Shown here piece after piece: positions 44,648 through 52,506 of a stretch of 64,000 nucleotides of DNA (position 1 is its first letter; every line of letters begins with the position of its first letter). The stretch is taken from assembly GCA_016286165.1 (NCBI GenBank), contig JAEESE010000018.1:1-64000 (forward strand), in the 5' to 3' direction. A program made the translations under genes and the position numbers. The notes under the pieces are model-generated. The model was given only the letters and a program-made list of their open reading frames with translations, did no database searches and was not told the DNA's origin. Source of the DNA: Bacteroidaceae bacterium (GTDB lineage: Bacteria > Bacteroidota > Bacteroidia > Bacteroidales > Bacteroidaceae).

Positions 44648-45556
44648 TTAGAAGTAACCTTCGCGTTTCTTCTGCTCCATCGACGCTTCCTGGTCGAAGT
44701 CGATGACACGGGTAGTGCGCTCGCTCTTGGTGGTGGTCATCATCTCCTCCACAATCTCCTCGATGGTGGTGGCGTTGCTCTCAACGGCTCCGGTCAGCGG
44801 CCAGCAGCCGAGGGTGCGGAAACGGACCATGCGGGGCTTGATCAATGGGCGATATTTCTCGGGCAGACGATCGTCGTCGGCCATGATTAGGTTGCCGTCG
44901 ATTTCCACACAAGGACGTTCCTTGGCATAGTAGAGCGGCACGATGGGAATCTTCTCGAGGCGGATATACTGCCAGATATCAAGCTCCGTCCAGTTGGACA
45001 GCGGGAACACGCGGATGCTCTCGCCTTTGTGGATTCGGGCATTGTAGATGTCCCACAGCTCAGGGCGCTGGTTCTTGGGGTCCCACTGCTGGAACTGGTC
45101 GCGGAACGAGAAGATGCGTTCCTTGGCACGGCTCTTCTCCTCGTCGCGACGGGCACCGCCGAAGGCGGCGTCGAACTTATGTTTGTTCAGCGCATCGAGC
45201 AGGGCTTTGGTCTTCATCAAATCGGTGTGAACCTTTGAACCGTGGGTGAAAGGTCCTACGCCGGCATTGAACGCCTCCATGTTGGACTCCACGATGAGGT
45301 TCCAACCATATTTCTTGGCGTATTCGTCGCGGAACTGAATCATCTCCTTGAACTTCCATTTCGAGTCGATGTGCATCAGCGGGAAGGGTACCTTGCCGGG
45401 TGCGAAGGCTTTTTCAGCCAGTCGCACCATTACGGAGCTGTCCTTACCTATACTGTAGAGCATAACGGGGTTCTCGAATTCGGCCGCCACTTCGCGTATG
45501 ATGTGAATACTTTCGGCCTCAAGTTCCTGAAGATGTGAAAGATGGTAGTTATTCAT
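44648..45556 (-). CDS. cysD: Sulfate adenylyltransferase subunit 2
   Basis: The 302-residue ATP-sulfurylase small subunit makes APS from ATP and sulfate. PP-loop: [20 protein letters not shown] (near 32-51). Other hallmarks are [39 protein letters not shown], and [18 protein letters not shown]. It is separated from cysC by 213 bp with a 22 bp tandem array and from cysN by the helicase gene. Confidence 0.97.
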   Translation of the reverse strand: MNNYHLSHLQELEAESIHIIREVAAEFENPVMLYSIGKDSSVMVRLAEKAFAPGKVPFPLMHIDSKWKFKEMIQFRDEYAKKYGWNLIVESNMEAFNAGVGPFTHGSKVHTDLMKTKALLDALNKHKFDAAFGGARRDEEKSRAKERIFSFRDQFQQWDPKNQRPELWDIYNARIHKGESIRVFPLSNWTELDIWQYIRLEKIPIVPLYYAKERPCVEIDGNLIMADDDRLPEKYRPLIKPRMVRFRTLGCWPLTGAVESNATTIEEIVEEMMTTTKSERTTRVIDFDQEASMEQKKREGYF

Positions 45557-45643
45557 AATGTAGTTTATCTTGTTTTCTTATGTTGGAGCCTCTTGCGAGG
45601 ACTGAGTTTTTCCCATTGGTGGGAAAGGCTTATTCGACCGTTT

Positions 45644-45731
45644 GTGTAAGCCTTTACGTCAGTATGTGTAAGCCTTTACGTCAGTATGTGTAGACCTTTA
45701 CGTCAGTATGTGTAGGCTTTGTGGCTAAACG
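45644..45731. repeat. 22 bp tandem repeat array upstream of cysD
   Basis: Units starting at 45644, 45666, 45688 and 45710 read GTGTAAGCCTTTACGTCAGT + AT with point changes (AAGCC, AGACC, AGGCT). Period and GTATGTG..TACGT core recall the array at 11997-12094. It sits in the only gap of the sulfate-activation cluster long enough for a promoter. A CCCATTGGTGGG hairpin (about 45612) flanks it. Confidence 0.75.
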
Positions 45732-45769
45732 TGTGGGCGTTGACGTGCTGAAGGTCAGTTTTTGTAGAC

Positions 45770-46417
45770 CTATTTGTTTAGCTTGAGCACCAGGTCAACC
45801 ACCTGTTGGACGCTTGTTTCCAAGGGCTGTTTGCTGGTGTCGATGTCGAGTGCAGGGTGCTCGGGCACCTCAAATGGTGCGCTGATGCCTGTGAAATCCT
45901 TCACTTCTCCTCGGCGTGCCCGGGCATAGAGTCCTTTCACATCGCGCCGCTCACATTCCTCAAGGGGCGTTGAAACGTAGACCTCGAAGAAGTCGTTGTC
46001 GCCGATTATCTCGCGTGCCATCTGGCGGTATTCGTTTGTTGGCGAGACAAAGGCGGCAAGGGTGATGATGCCGGTATCTACAAACAGCTTGCCCACTTCG
46101 GCAATACGGCGTATGTTCTCGCGGCGGTCTTCGGCCGAGAAGCCAAGGCCTGCATTGATGCCCGAACGGATATTGTCGCCGTCGAGGATTCGACAGAGTA
46201 GGCCGCGCTGGTGCAGCTCACGTTCCACACCGAGGGCAATGGTCGATTTGCCCGAACCGCTGAGGCCTGTGAACCAAATCATCATGCCGCGCTGATGGAG
46301 CAACTGCTCACGAGCAGAGCGGGGCAGGGTAGTGACGGGATATATGTCAGCTCCGCCCCCAGCTCCTCCCTTTTGGGAGGTTATAGGCTGGCGCGATGTA
46401 TTTTCGTCTGTAGTCAT
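45770..46417 (-). CDS. cysC: Adenylyl-sulfate (APS) kinase
   Basis: The 215-residue enzyme phosphorylates APS to PAPS. Walker A: MIWFTGLSGSGKSTIALGVE (about residues 46-65). It also has CRILDGDNIRSGINAGLGFS, AAFVSPTNEYRQMAREI and GISAPFEVPEHPALDIDT. Residues about 14-24 (SQKGGAGGGAD) do not fit the family: they are encoded by a CCTCCC TTTT GGGAGG palindrome, so the usual N-terminus seems to have received a repeat insertion that keeps the frame. Genes for the permease (upstream) and cysD (downstream) surround it. Confidence 0.95.
   Translation of the reverse strand: MTTDENTSRQPITSQKGGAGGGADIYPVTTLPRSAREQLLHQRGMMIWFTGLSGSGKSTIALGVERELHQRGLLCRILDGDNIRSGINAGLGFSAEDRRENIRRIAEVGKLFVDTGIITLAAFVSPTNEYRQMAREIIGDNDFFEVYVSTPLEECERRDVKGLYARARRGEVKDFTGISAPFEVPEHPALDIDTSKQPLETSVQQVVDLVLKLNK
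46365..46380. repeat. GC-rich palindrome inside the cysC 5' coding region
   Basis: CCTCCC TTTT GGGAGG, a perfect 6 bp stem, lies within codons about 14-18 of cysC. It belongs to the same type as the hairpins at 46476 and 54163. Confidence 0.6.
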
Positions 46418-46475
46418 ATTAATGTTGATGTTCTAATCAGAAATGTGTGTTTCTTGAAGGTGGCTTTGCCTCCCC

Positions 46476-46489
46476 CTCCCTGACGGGAG
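46476..46489. repeat. GC-rich palindrome between the permease gene and cysC
   Basis: CTCCC TGAC GGGAG with a preceding CCCC run and a following GGCACGGGGC. It fills part of the 99 bp spacer, so it may act as a weak attenuator between the two genes. Confidence 0.5.
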
Positions 46490-46516
46490 TGGCACGGGGC
46501 ATCCTTCAGGGTGAGA

Positions 46517-48175
46517 CTAAATCATGTTATAGAAGAACGGAATGAGCAGGACGCTGAGCACAAACACGATGAGGTTCATAGGCAGGCCTACCTTGACGAA
46601 GTCCTTGAACTTGTAACCGCCCACGCCTTGCACGATGAGGTTTGTCTGGTAGCCGATAGGCGTGGAGAATGCCGAGCTGGCAGCGAAGCAGATGCATACG
46701 ACGAAGGGCATAGGATTCATTCCCAGCTTCTCGCTTACTGCCAGTGCCAACGGGAAGGCGAGAGCAGCTGCTGCGTTGTTCGTTATCAGTTCGGTGAAGA
46801 TATTCGTGATGAGGAACAGGGCGGCCAGGATGATGAAGATGCCGTACTCCGATCCTTTGACGATATCGGTGAGCGAGATAATATATCCTGCTATGAAGTC
46901 GGCGAAGCCGCTCTTGGTCATCGCCGTGGATATGGCGAAGGCGCAGGCAATGGTTATCAGCACGTCCCACGAGAAGAACTTGGTGTACTTACGGGGCGAG
47001 AACATTCGCGTCCAGGCCATGATGATGACCGTGATGCAGACGAAGAAGAACATATCCAGCTTCAAGCCCGGCATGTGAGCCTGCACAAATTCCGACTGCG
47101 CCAGATACTGCTTCACCGGTTCGAGCTCGCCTACGGTGGCGCCGATAATCATCAGTATGAGCAGCACCAATGCAAACCAGCGTTTCTTCTGTCCCATAGG
47201 AGGCTCGTAGTCGCCTACGCGGTTGATCATCCAGAACACACGGCTGTCGCCCCAGGCTTTCATAAACGAGTCGTCGGCGTCGATGATAAGAGTATCCTCG
47301 TGGGTGAGACGCATATTCATGAAGTCGCCTTCGACGATGGAACCGCCGCGCGAGATAGCACGGACATGAGCGCCGTAGTGACGATAGAAATCAAACTCGT
47401 GCAAGGTCTTGCCGAGGCCGGGGAAACGGTTGCCGAGGAGCACCTCGTGGCGCGTCATGCCCGGTGCCAAGTCCTGTTCGGCCGCTTCTTCCTCGGAACG
47501 GCGGTTGTCGGGCAGGAAGTACTTGGAGAAGAAAATCAAGTAGATAAGGCCTGTGATGGCGATGAAGATACCGACCTTCGAGAGCTCGAACATCGACATA
47601 CCATCGATGCCGTAGTTCATCAGCAGTCCCGGAGCGCCGCCTTCCTCCACGGCGAGTGCCTCGTCCTTGGCCTCCTGCAGCAGCATACCGTGCAGCACAA
47701 GGTTGGTTGTGGTACCTATCAAGGTGCAGATACCGCCGATGACGGTGGCGTAGGACAGCGGAATGAGGAATTTCGTGGGCGGCAGCTTCATCTTACGTGC
47801 CCAGTTCTTAATCATCGGAGCGAAGATGACCACCACGGGCGTATTGTTGAAGAAGGCCGAGATAAGCGTCACGATAGGGTAGAAGCGCAGGCCTGCAGAG
47901 GTCACCGTAGCGTTTTTCTTGGGCAGCACGCGGAAGATAATCCGTTCCAAAATACCGCTCTTACGCACGCCTTCGCTGACGAGGTAGAGCAGCGCCACCG
48001 TGATCATGCCCTTGTTGGAAAAACCTTTCAGCGCCTCTTCGGGGTTGATGATGCCTGCCACAAGCAGCAGCACCACGGCCGTGAACAGTATCAGGCCGGG
48101 GCGCAGGCATTCACGCATCAAAGCCACCAGCATGAATACCAATATCGCAGCAACATATATTATCGGGAAAGACAT
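46517..48175 (-). CDS. SLC13-type permease, likely sulfate importer, with TrkA_C domain
   Basis: The 552-residue inner-membrane protein has about 10-12 hydrophobic segments of the DASS/SLC13 fold. PTKFLIPLSYATVIGGICTL (near 137-156) contains the family loop, and ELITNNAAAALAFPLALAVS near 461-480 is the second conserved part. A cytoplasmic insert near 230-310 (HEVLLGNRFPGLGKTLHEFD, HEDTLIIDA) looks like a TrkA_C/RCK-C domain. Relatives carry sulfate, citrate or dicarboxylates; its position upstream of cysC, cysD and cysN strongly favours sulfate. Confidence 0.87.
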   Translation of the reverse strand: MSFPIIYVAAILVFMLVALMRECLRPGLILFTAVVLLLVAGIINPEEALKGFSNKGMITVALLYLVSEGVRKSGILERIIFRVLPKKNATVTSAGLRFYPIVTLISAFFNNTPVVVIFAPMIKNWARKMKLPPTKFLIPLSYATVIGGICTLIGTTTNLVLHGMLLQEAKDEALAVEEGGAPGLLMNYGIDGMSMFELSKVGIFIAITGLIYLIFFSKYFLPDNRRSEEEAAEQDLAPGMTRHEVLLGNRFPGLGKTLHEFDFYRHYGAHVRAISRGGSIVEGDFMNMRLTHEDTLIIDADDSFMKAWGDSRVFWMINRVGDYEPPMGQKKRWFALVLLILMIIGATVGELEPVKQYLAQSEFVQAHMPGLKLDMFFFVCITVIIMAWTRMFSPRKYTKFFSWDVLITIACAFAISTAMTKSGFADFIAGYIISLTDIVKGSEYGIFIILAALFLITNIFTELITNNAAAALAFPLALAVSEKLGMNPMPFVVCICFAASSAFSTPIGYQTNLIVQGVGGYKFKDFVKVGLPMNLIVFVLSVLLIPFFYNMI

Positions 48176-48203
48176 GATTGTAAACGAGTTACGTCTATGT
48201 GTT

Positions 48204-49988
48204 TTATTTCATTTTCAGGATTACACCGCCCAGGGCAGGCAGGCTGACATGGGCAGGCTTCTCGGGCGTGAAGGCTATGGTTGTAGCCTGGTCGGTGAGC
48301 AGGTCGGTGGCTTTAGCCTTGGCTTTGGGCTTGAGGCCGTAGATCTGGAATACCGAGTCAGGGATATTTATATCCACTTCGGCCGGTTTATCATCGAAAT
48401 TTGCTACGCACAGCAGCACCTCTTTGCCTGCGCGGCGTAGGTAGGCGTAGTGGCGATGCGGATTAAACGAACCGCCCTGCTGGTTGACGTACATGAGGTC
48501 GAAGAAGTCGCCTTCGCTGATGGCACGCTCGGTGGAGCAGAGGTTTAAGAGCTTGGCATAAAAGCCTTGAAGCTCAACCTCTTGCGGTGTGAGCTGCTTG
48601 CCGTTGAACTTACCTTTGTTGCGCCAGCGGTAAATGGTGTTCACGGTCCAGTAGTCGAAGATAGTGGTGCGGCCGTCGCGCCCGCTGAAGCCTTCGTCGT
48701 CCATGGCGCGCTCGCCCAGTTCCTGACCGAAATACATCATCACGGGACCTGTGCTATAAGTTGCAGCCACAATCATCGGAGCACGTCCACGCTCGCCGTC
48801 GCCGGCAAAGAAGTCGGATGCGATGCGCTGCTCGTCGTGGTTCTCGAGGAACGAGAGCATGTGTGGGCGGATATCATCCACAGCCTGCCAGCACGAGGTA
48901 ATGGCGGCGGCGTTGGCATTGCCGCAGGTTACTGCGCGGAGTGTGTCATAAAGGCCTACCTTATCATAGAGATAGTCGAAACCGCCTTCGTGGATATAGC
49001 GGCGATAGGCGTCGGGACCGTAGATCTCAGCAATGAACACCAGTTCGGGATGAGCCTCCTTGACCTTGGGGATAGCCCAGCCCCAGAACTCGCATGGCAC
49101 CATTTCCGCCATATCGCAGCGGAAGCCGTCGATGCCCTTGCCTGCCCAGAATTGCAGGATGTTGAGCATCTTTTCCCATGTCGAGGGCACCGGGTCGAAG
49201 TGATTGACGCGTCCTGCAGTATAGTCTACGCCGTAGTTCAGCTTCACGGTTTCATACCAGTCGTCCTTGTGGGCGAAAGCCGAGAACACGTCGTTGCCGG
49301 TGGCGCGGGCGGGCTGCTCCACGTAGGGCTCGGGTTCGTCGGCCTTGAGGTCGAAATCAGCCTGAAGCTGCTCGCCGGGGAAATAGTAGAAGTTGTTGCG
49401 CGGCGAGAAATGTGTAGTAGTATCGTCGGAAGCGCCGAGGTCCTCGGTGCCTTCGGGGCAGACGTCGCTGTGGTACTGACGGGCCACGTGGTTGGGTACG
49501 AAATCGATGATAACCTTCAGGCCAGCCTCGTGAGAGCGCTGCACCAAGGCTTCAAACTCCTGCATGCGCGCCAGCACACTGGTGGCGATATCGGGGTCGA
49601 CATCGTAGTAGTCCTTGATGGCATAAGCCGAGCCGGCCTTGCCCTTGACTATGGCACGGTGGTCATGGGCAAAGCCATAGGCCGTGTAATCGGTCTGTGT
49701 GGCATGCTCTATGATGCCCGTGTACCAGATATGTGTAGCGCCGAGCTTGCGTATCTCTTCCAAGGCCTTGGGCGTGAAGGCTGCCATGGTGCCACAGCCG
49801 TTCACCGCCTTGTCGCCATTGTGCTCGTTCACGTTTACGTCGTTGCCGAACAGACGCGTAAACACTTGATATATTACTGGTTTCTGCATTTCTACAGGTT
49901 CGCTGTTGAACGAGCAAGCTTGCGTCAGACCCGCCAGGAGCCCGATGCAAGCTTGCACAATTAGGTTTTTGAATAATGTCTTTTTCAT
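48204..49988 (-). CDS. GH13 alpha-amylase-family lipoprotein
   Basis: The 594-residue protein has a lipoprotein signal (LLAGLTQAC, Cys near residue 19). The GH13 barrel starts at VIYQVFTRLFGND. Catalytic regions: KVIIDFVPNHVAR, GIDGFRCDMAEMVP (nucleophile near 291), LVFIAEIYGPDA (acid/base near 318) and SFLENHDEQRIASD (near 382). A C-terminal beta domain follows. It probably degrades alpha-glucans at the cell envelope. I chose the ATG at 49988 (MKKTLFKN); the longer frame to 50030 would run into fabD. It is 13 bp after fabD and 28 bp before the permease gene, so the whole group may be one transcript. Confidence 0.9.
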   Translation of the reverse strand: MKKTLFKNLIVQACIGLLAGLTQACSFNSEPVEMQKPVIYQVFTRLFGNDVNVNEHNGDKAVNGCGTMAAFTPKALEEIRKLGATHIWYTGIIEHATQTDYTAYGFAHDHRAIVKGKAGSAYAIKDYYDVDPDIATSVLARMQEFEALVQRSHEAGLKVIIDFVPNHVARQYHSDVCPEGTEDLGASDDTTTHFSPRNNFYYFPGEQLQADFDLKADEPEPYVEQPARATGNDVFSAFAHKDDWYETVKLNYGVDYTAGRVNHFDPVPSTWEKMLNILQFWAGKGIDGFRCDMAEMVPCEFWGWAIPKVKEAHPELVFIAEIYGPDAYRRYIHEGGFDYLYDKVGLYDTLRAVTCGNANAAAITSCWQAVDDIRPHMLSFLENHDEQRIASDFFAGDGERGRAPMIVAATYSTGPVMMYFGQELGERAMDDEGFSGRDGRTTIFDYWTVNTIYRWRNKGKFNGKQLTPQEVELQGFYAKLLNLCSTERAISEGDFFDLMYVNQQGGSFNPHRHYAYLRRAGKEVLLCVANFDDKPAEVDINIPDSVFQIYGLKPKAKAKATDLLTDQATTIAFTPEKPAHVSLPALGGVILKMK

Positions 49989-50001
49989 AAGACGGATACT
50001 A

Positions 50002-50904
50002 TTACAGTTCCGTAGCTCCGCGCACCACAAGGCCTTCGACGCCTTTGGCTATCTTGGCAATCATGCCCTGCAGGGCCTTGCCCGGTCCACATTCGGTGAA
50101 CTCGGTAGCGCCGGCGGCCACCATGGCCTGCACTTCCTGAGTCCATCGCACGCTGGCGGTGAGCTGAGCTATGAGGTTTGCCTTGATCTCTTCGGGCTCG
50201 GTGTGAGCCTTGCCGTCTACGTTCTGATAGATGGGACATTTGGGAGTGTGGAACTCGGTGGCCTCGATGGCAGCCTGGAGCTCGTCCTTGGCGGGTTGCA
50301 TCAGCGGGCTGTGGAAGGCTCCGCCCACAGGCAGGGGCAGTGCACGCTTAGCGCCTGCAGCCTTCAGCTTCTCGCATGCGGCATTGATGGCTTCAATGGT
50401 GCCGCTGATGACCAGCTGTCCGGGATTGTTGTAGTTGGCGGGCACGCAGACGCCGCCTTCGGCAGCCACTTCAGCACAGATGTTTTCGACGGTTTCATCG
50501 TCGAGGCCGATGATGGCAGCCATGGTCGAGGGCTGAGCCTCGCAGGCTTTCTGCATAGCCTGAGCACGGGCGCTGACCAGTTTCAGACCGTCCTCGAACG
50601 AGAGGGCGCCGGCAGCTACCAATGCGCTGAACTCACCGAGCGAATGGCCGCCTACCATATCGGGCTGGAATTTGTCGCCCAGGCAGATGGCTGTAATCAC
50701 AGAGTGCAGGAACACGGCAGGCTGCGTCACCTTAGTCTGCTTGAGCTCGTCGGCCGTGCCTTCGAACATTATTTTGGTAATCTCGAAACCGAGGATTTCG
50801 TTTGCTTTGTCGAACAGAGCCTTCGCTTCGGCGTTGCTCTCGTAGAGGTCTTTGCCCATACCTGAGAACTGGGCACCCTGACCGGGGAATACAAATGCTT
50901 TCAT
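50002..50904 (-). CDS. fabD: Malonyl-CoA:ACP transacylase
   Basis: The 300-residue enzyme supplies malonyl-ACP for fatty-acid synthesis. VFPGQGAQFSGMGKDLYE at the start, the catalytic serine in GGHSLGEFSALVAAGALS (near 87), QPSTMAAIIGLDDE, and the catalytic His in LPVGGAFHSPLMQPA (near 198). It is separated from other fab genes and probably leads the long minus-strand gene run. Confidence 0.97.
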   Translation of the reverse strand: MKAFVFPGQGAQFSGMGKDLYESNAEAKALFDKANEILGFEITKIMFEGTADELKQTKVTQPAVFLHSVITAICLGDKFQPDMVGGHSLGEFSALVAAGALSFEDGLKLVSARAQAMQKACEAQPSTMAAIIGLDDETVENICAEVAAEGGVCVPANYNNPGQLVISGTIEAINAACEKLKAAGAKRALPLPVGGAFHSPLMQPAKDELQAAIEATEFHTPKCPIYQNVDGKAHTEPEEIKANLIAQLTASVRWTQEVQAMVAAGATEFTECGPGKALQGMIAKIAKGVEGLVVRGATEL

Positions 50905-50999
50905 TTCTTGAGTTATTGTTTTAGTTGAATATTCTGTTTTGTGCTCGCTTTGAGCTCACGCACGCGCGTCCTTATTAATGTAAACGCGTATATCGGTTG

Positions 51000-51007
51000 C
51001 AAAATTA
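51000..51007 (-). promoter_or_regulatory. Probable -7 box of fabD
   Basis: TAATTTTG on the minus strand fits TAnnTTTG, about 95 bp before the fabD ATG. No convincing -33 TTTG was found. The rest of 50905-51167 has no supported gene. Confidence 0.4.
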
Positions 51008-51167
51008 GTTAATTTTTTCGTCTTTACACTCTTTTTTTCGGTTTTTCCTTATTTTTAACGTGCTTTGTTTGTGCAAATGGCCTTTAAACCTTACTTTTGT
51101 GCTCGAAAACGTACAAAAGTGATGATTAAGTGGTGCGAGAGCCTGACTTGCAAGGCTGAAGCTAACG

Positions 51168-51234
51168 TTTAGGGATTTTCTCCTACGAATTAGGATTTTT
51201 CCCCTTTGAAGCTCCGAAACTCGCAGTAACTTTG
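51168..51234 (+). promoter_or_regulatory. Promoter and upstream box of the 51297 gene, shared with the 16150 gene
   Basis: TTTAGGGATTTTCTCC (51168-51183), 5 bp, ATTAGGA (51189-51195), 9 bp, -33 TTTG (51205-51208), 18 bp, -7 TAACTTTG (51227-51234). ATTAGGA-to-minus-7 distance is 31 bp, as at 16228-16294. ATTAGGATTTTTCCCC from 51189 is itself a second copy of the first box, 21 bp (two helical turns) downstream, which suggests dimer binding. The 5' leader is about 55 nt. Confidence 0.78.
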
Positions 51235-51296
51235 CACCGACTTAAGAAATCAACCGACGTAAACAAGCAAAAAGAACCAATTAATTTTATACGCAA

Positions 51297-52421
51297 ATGA
51301 AGTACACAAAGAATCTGTTGGCAGCCCTGGCGCTGCTCTTCGTGCCACTCTCGATGACGGTGGCTCAGGACGATGTCTACTTCGTTGGTAAGAAGACGAA
51401 GAAGGCAGCTACTGAAGTTAAAGCTGCTACCCAGCAGCCGACAACTCACTACACTCCAGTGGAAATCATTTACGCCGACGATGACGAAGCAGTGAACGTG
51501 AGCGGCTCGAAGCGCGATGTCGACGAGTACAATCGTCGCGGCAGCTACGGCCGTCAGAGCATGATGGTGGAGAATCCCGATGGCACTTTCAGCTATCAGG
51601 TGCCCGGCAACGATACATTATATATCATGCCCGACTCCACGGCCGTCACTTCCCGTTCGCTGGCCAACGACGCCTATTCACAGGGCTACAACGAAGGCTA
51701 TCAGGACGGTGAGGACTACGCTCTCACACGCCGTATCAACCGCTTCGGCTATGGCTACAACTACTACGACGATCCTTTCTACTGGGATTCCTACTGGTAT
51801 GATCCCTACTGGAGCTACGGCTACTATGGCTGGACCCGTCCCTACTGGGGCTATCGCGGCTACTGGGGCTATGATCCCTACTGGTATGGCGGCTATTATC
51901 CCTACTATTCCTACTATGGCTGGGGTTACTATCCCTCCTACTGGGGCTATGGCGGCTACTACCGCGGCTATTACGGTCGTCCACATAACTCCCGCACCGA
52001 CGGTTCCCACACTTCCCGCTACCGTGGCGACACGGGCCGCTCGGCAGGTTACAACCGTGGTCGCGGCACCGTGAACAGCTCCGGCACCGTAATCAACAGC
52101 GGTAGAACCCGTTCCTTCGGCACGCAGCAGTCCACTACCAGCCGTTCGGCCAACACGGGTACCTACAACCGTGGCACAGTGACCAATAGCACCAACCGCG
52201 TAAGCTCATTCGGCACCAACCGTTCAACCTCTTCCAGCTCATCCAGCGCATCGCGCAGCAGCAGCTTCGGCACCAGCTCCAGCTCCAGCAGCTCGCGCAG
52301 CGGCGGCTTCTCGAGCGGCAGCTCCAGCAGCTCCCGTAGCGGTGGCTTCTCTGGCGGCGGCGGTGGCGGCGGTTTCACCGGTGGCAGCCGTGGTGGCGGC
52401 GGAGGCGGTCGTGGCCGCTAA
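51297..52421 (+). CDS. Secreted Tyr/Gly- and Ser/Gly-rich low-complexity protein B
   Basis: The 374-residue protein has a signal peptide (MKYTKNLLAALALLFVPLSM, cleavage near VAQ). A conserved-looking segment (about 25-135) contains HYTPVEIIYADDDEAVNVSG and YSQGYNEGYQDGEDYALTRR. A Tyr/Gly/Trp-rich stretch (about 150-230, YWGYDPYWYGGYYPYYSY) follows, then a Ser/Gly/Arg-rich tail ending GGGGGGRGR. Tail and promoter resemble the gene at 15086. Likely surface or matrix associated; function unknown. Confidence 0.7.
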   Translation: MKYTKNLLAALALLFVPLSMTVAQDDVYFVGKKTKKAATEVKAATQQPTTHYTPVEIIYADDDEAVNVSGSKRDVDEYNRRGSYGRQSMMVENPDGTFSYQVPGNDTLYIMPDSTAVTSRSLANDAYSQGYNEGYQDGEDYALTRRINRFGYGYNYYDDPFYWDSYWYDPYWSYGYYGWTRPYWGYRGYWGYDPYWYGGYYPYYSYYGWGYYPSYWGYGGYYRGYYGRPHNSRTDGSHTSRYRGDTGRSAGYNRGRGTVNSSGTVINSGRTRSFGTQQSTTSRSANTGTYNRGTVTNSTNRVSSFGTNRSTSSSSSSASRSSSFGTSSSSSSSRSGGFSSGSSSSSRSGGFSGGGGGGGFTGGSRGGGGGGRGR

Positions 52422-52506
52422 GGCTTACCCTAATGGTATAAATGAATAAGCTAATCATCAGTCATTCATCTTACAAAGCGCTTTGCGCAACTCTATACAG
52501 ACAACT

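Noticed and set aside
46511..48247. Long plus-strand open frame of about 578 codons
   Set aside because: It is the antisense of the SLC13 permease gene and has a His/Arg/Glu-rich shadow composition.
48567..49964. Plus-strand frame of about 465 codons opposite the GH13 gene
   Set aside because: Antisense shadow; the minus strand has clear GH13 catalytic motifs.
51678..52010. Hydrophobic minus-strand frame rich in Ala/Val/Ile
   Set aside because: It is the antisense of the Tyr/Gly-rich repeats of the 51297 gene.
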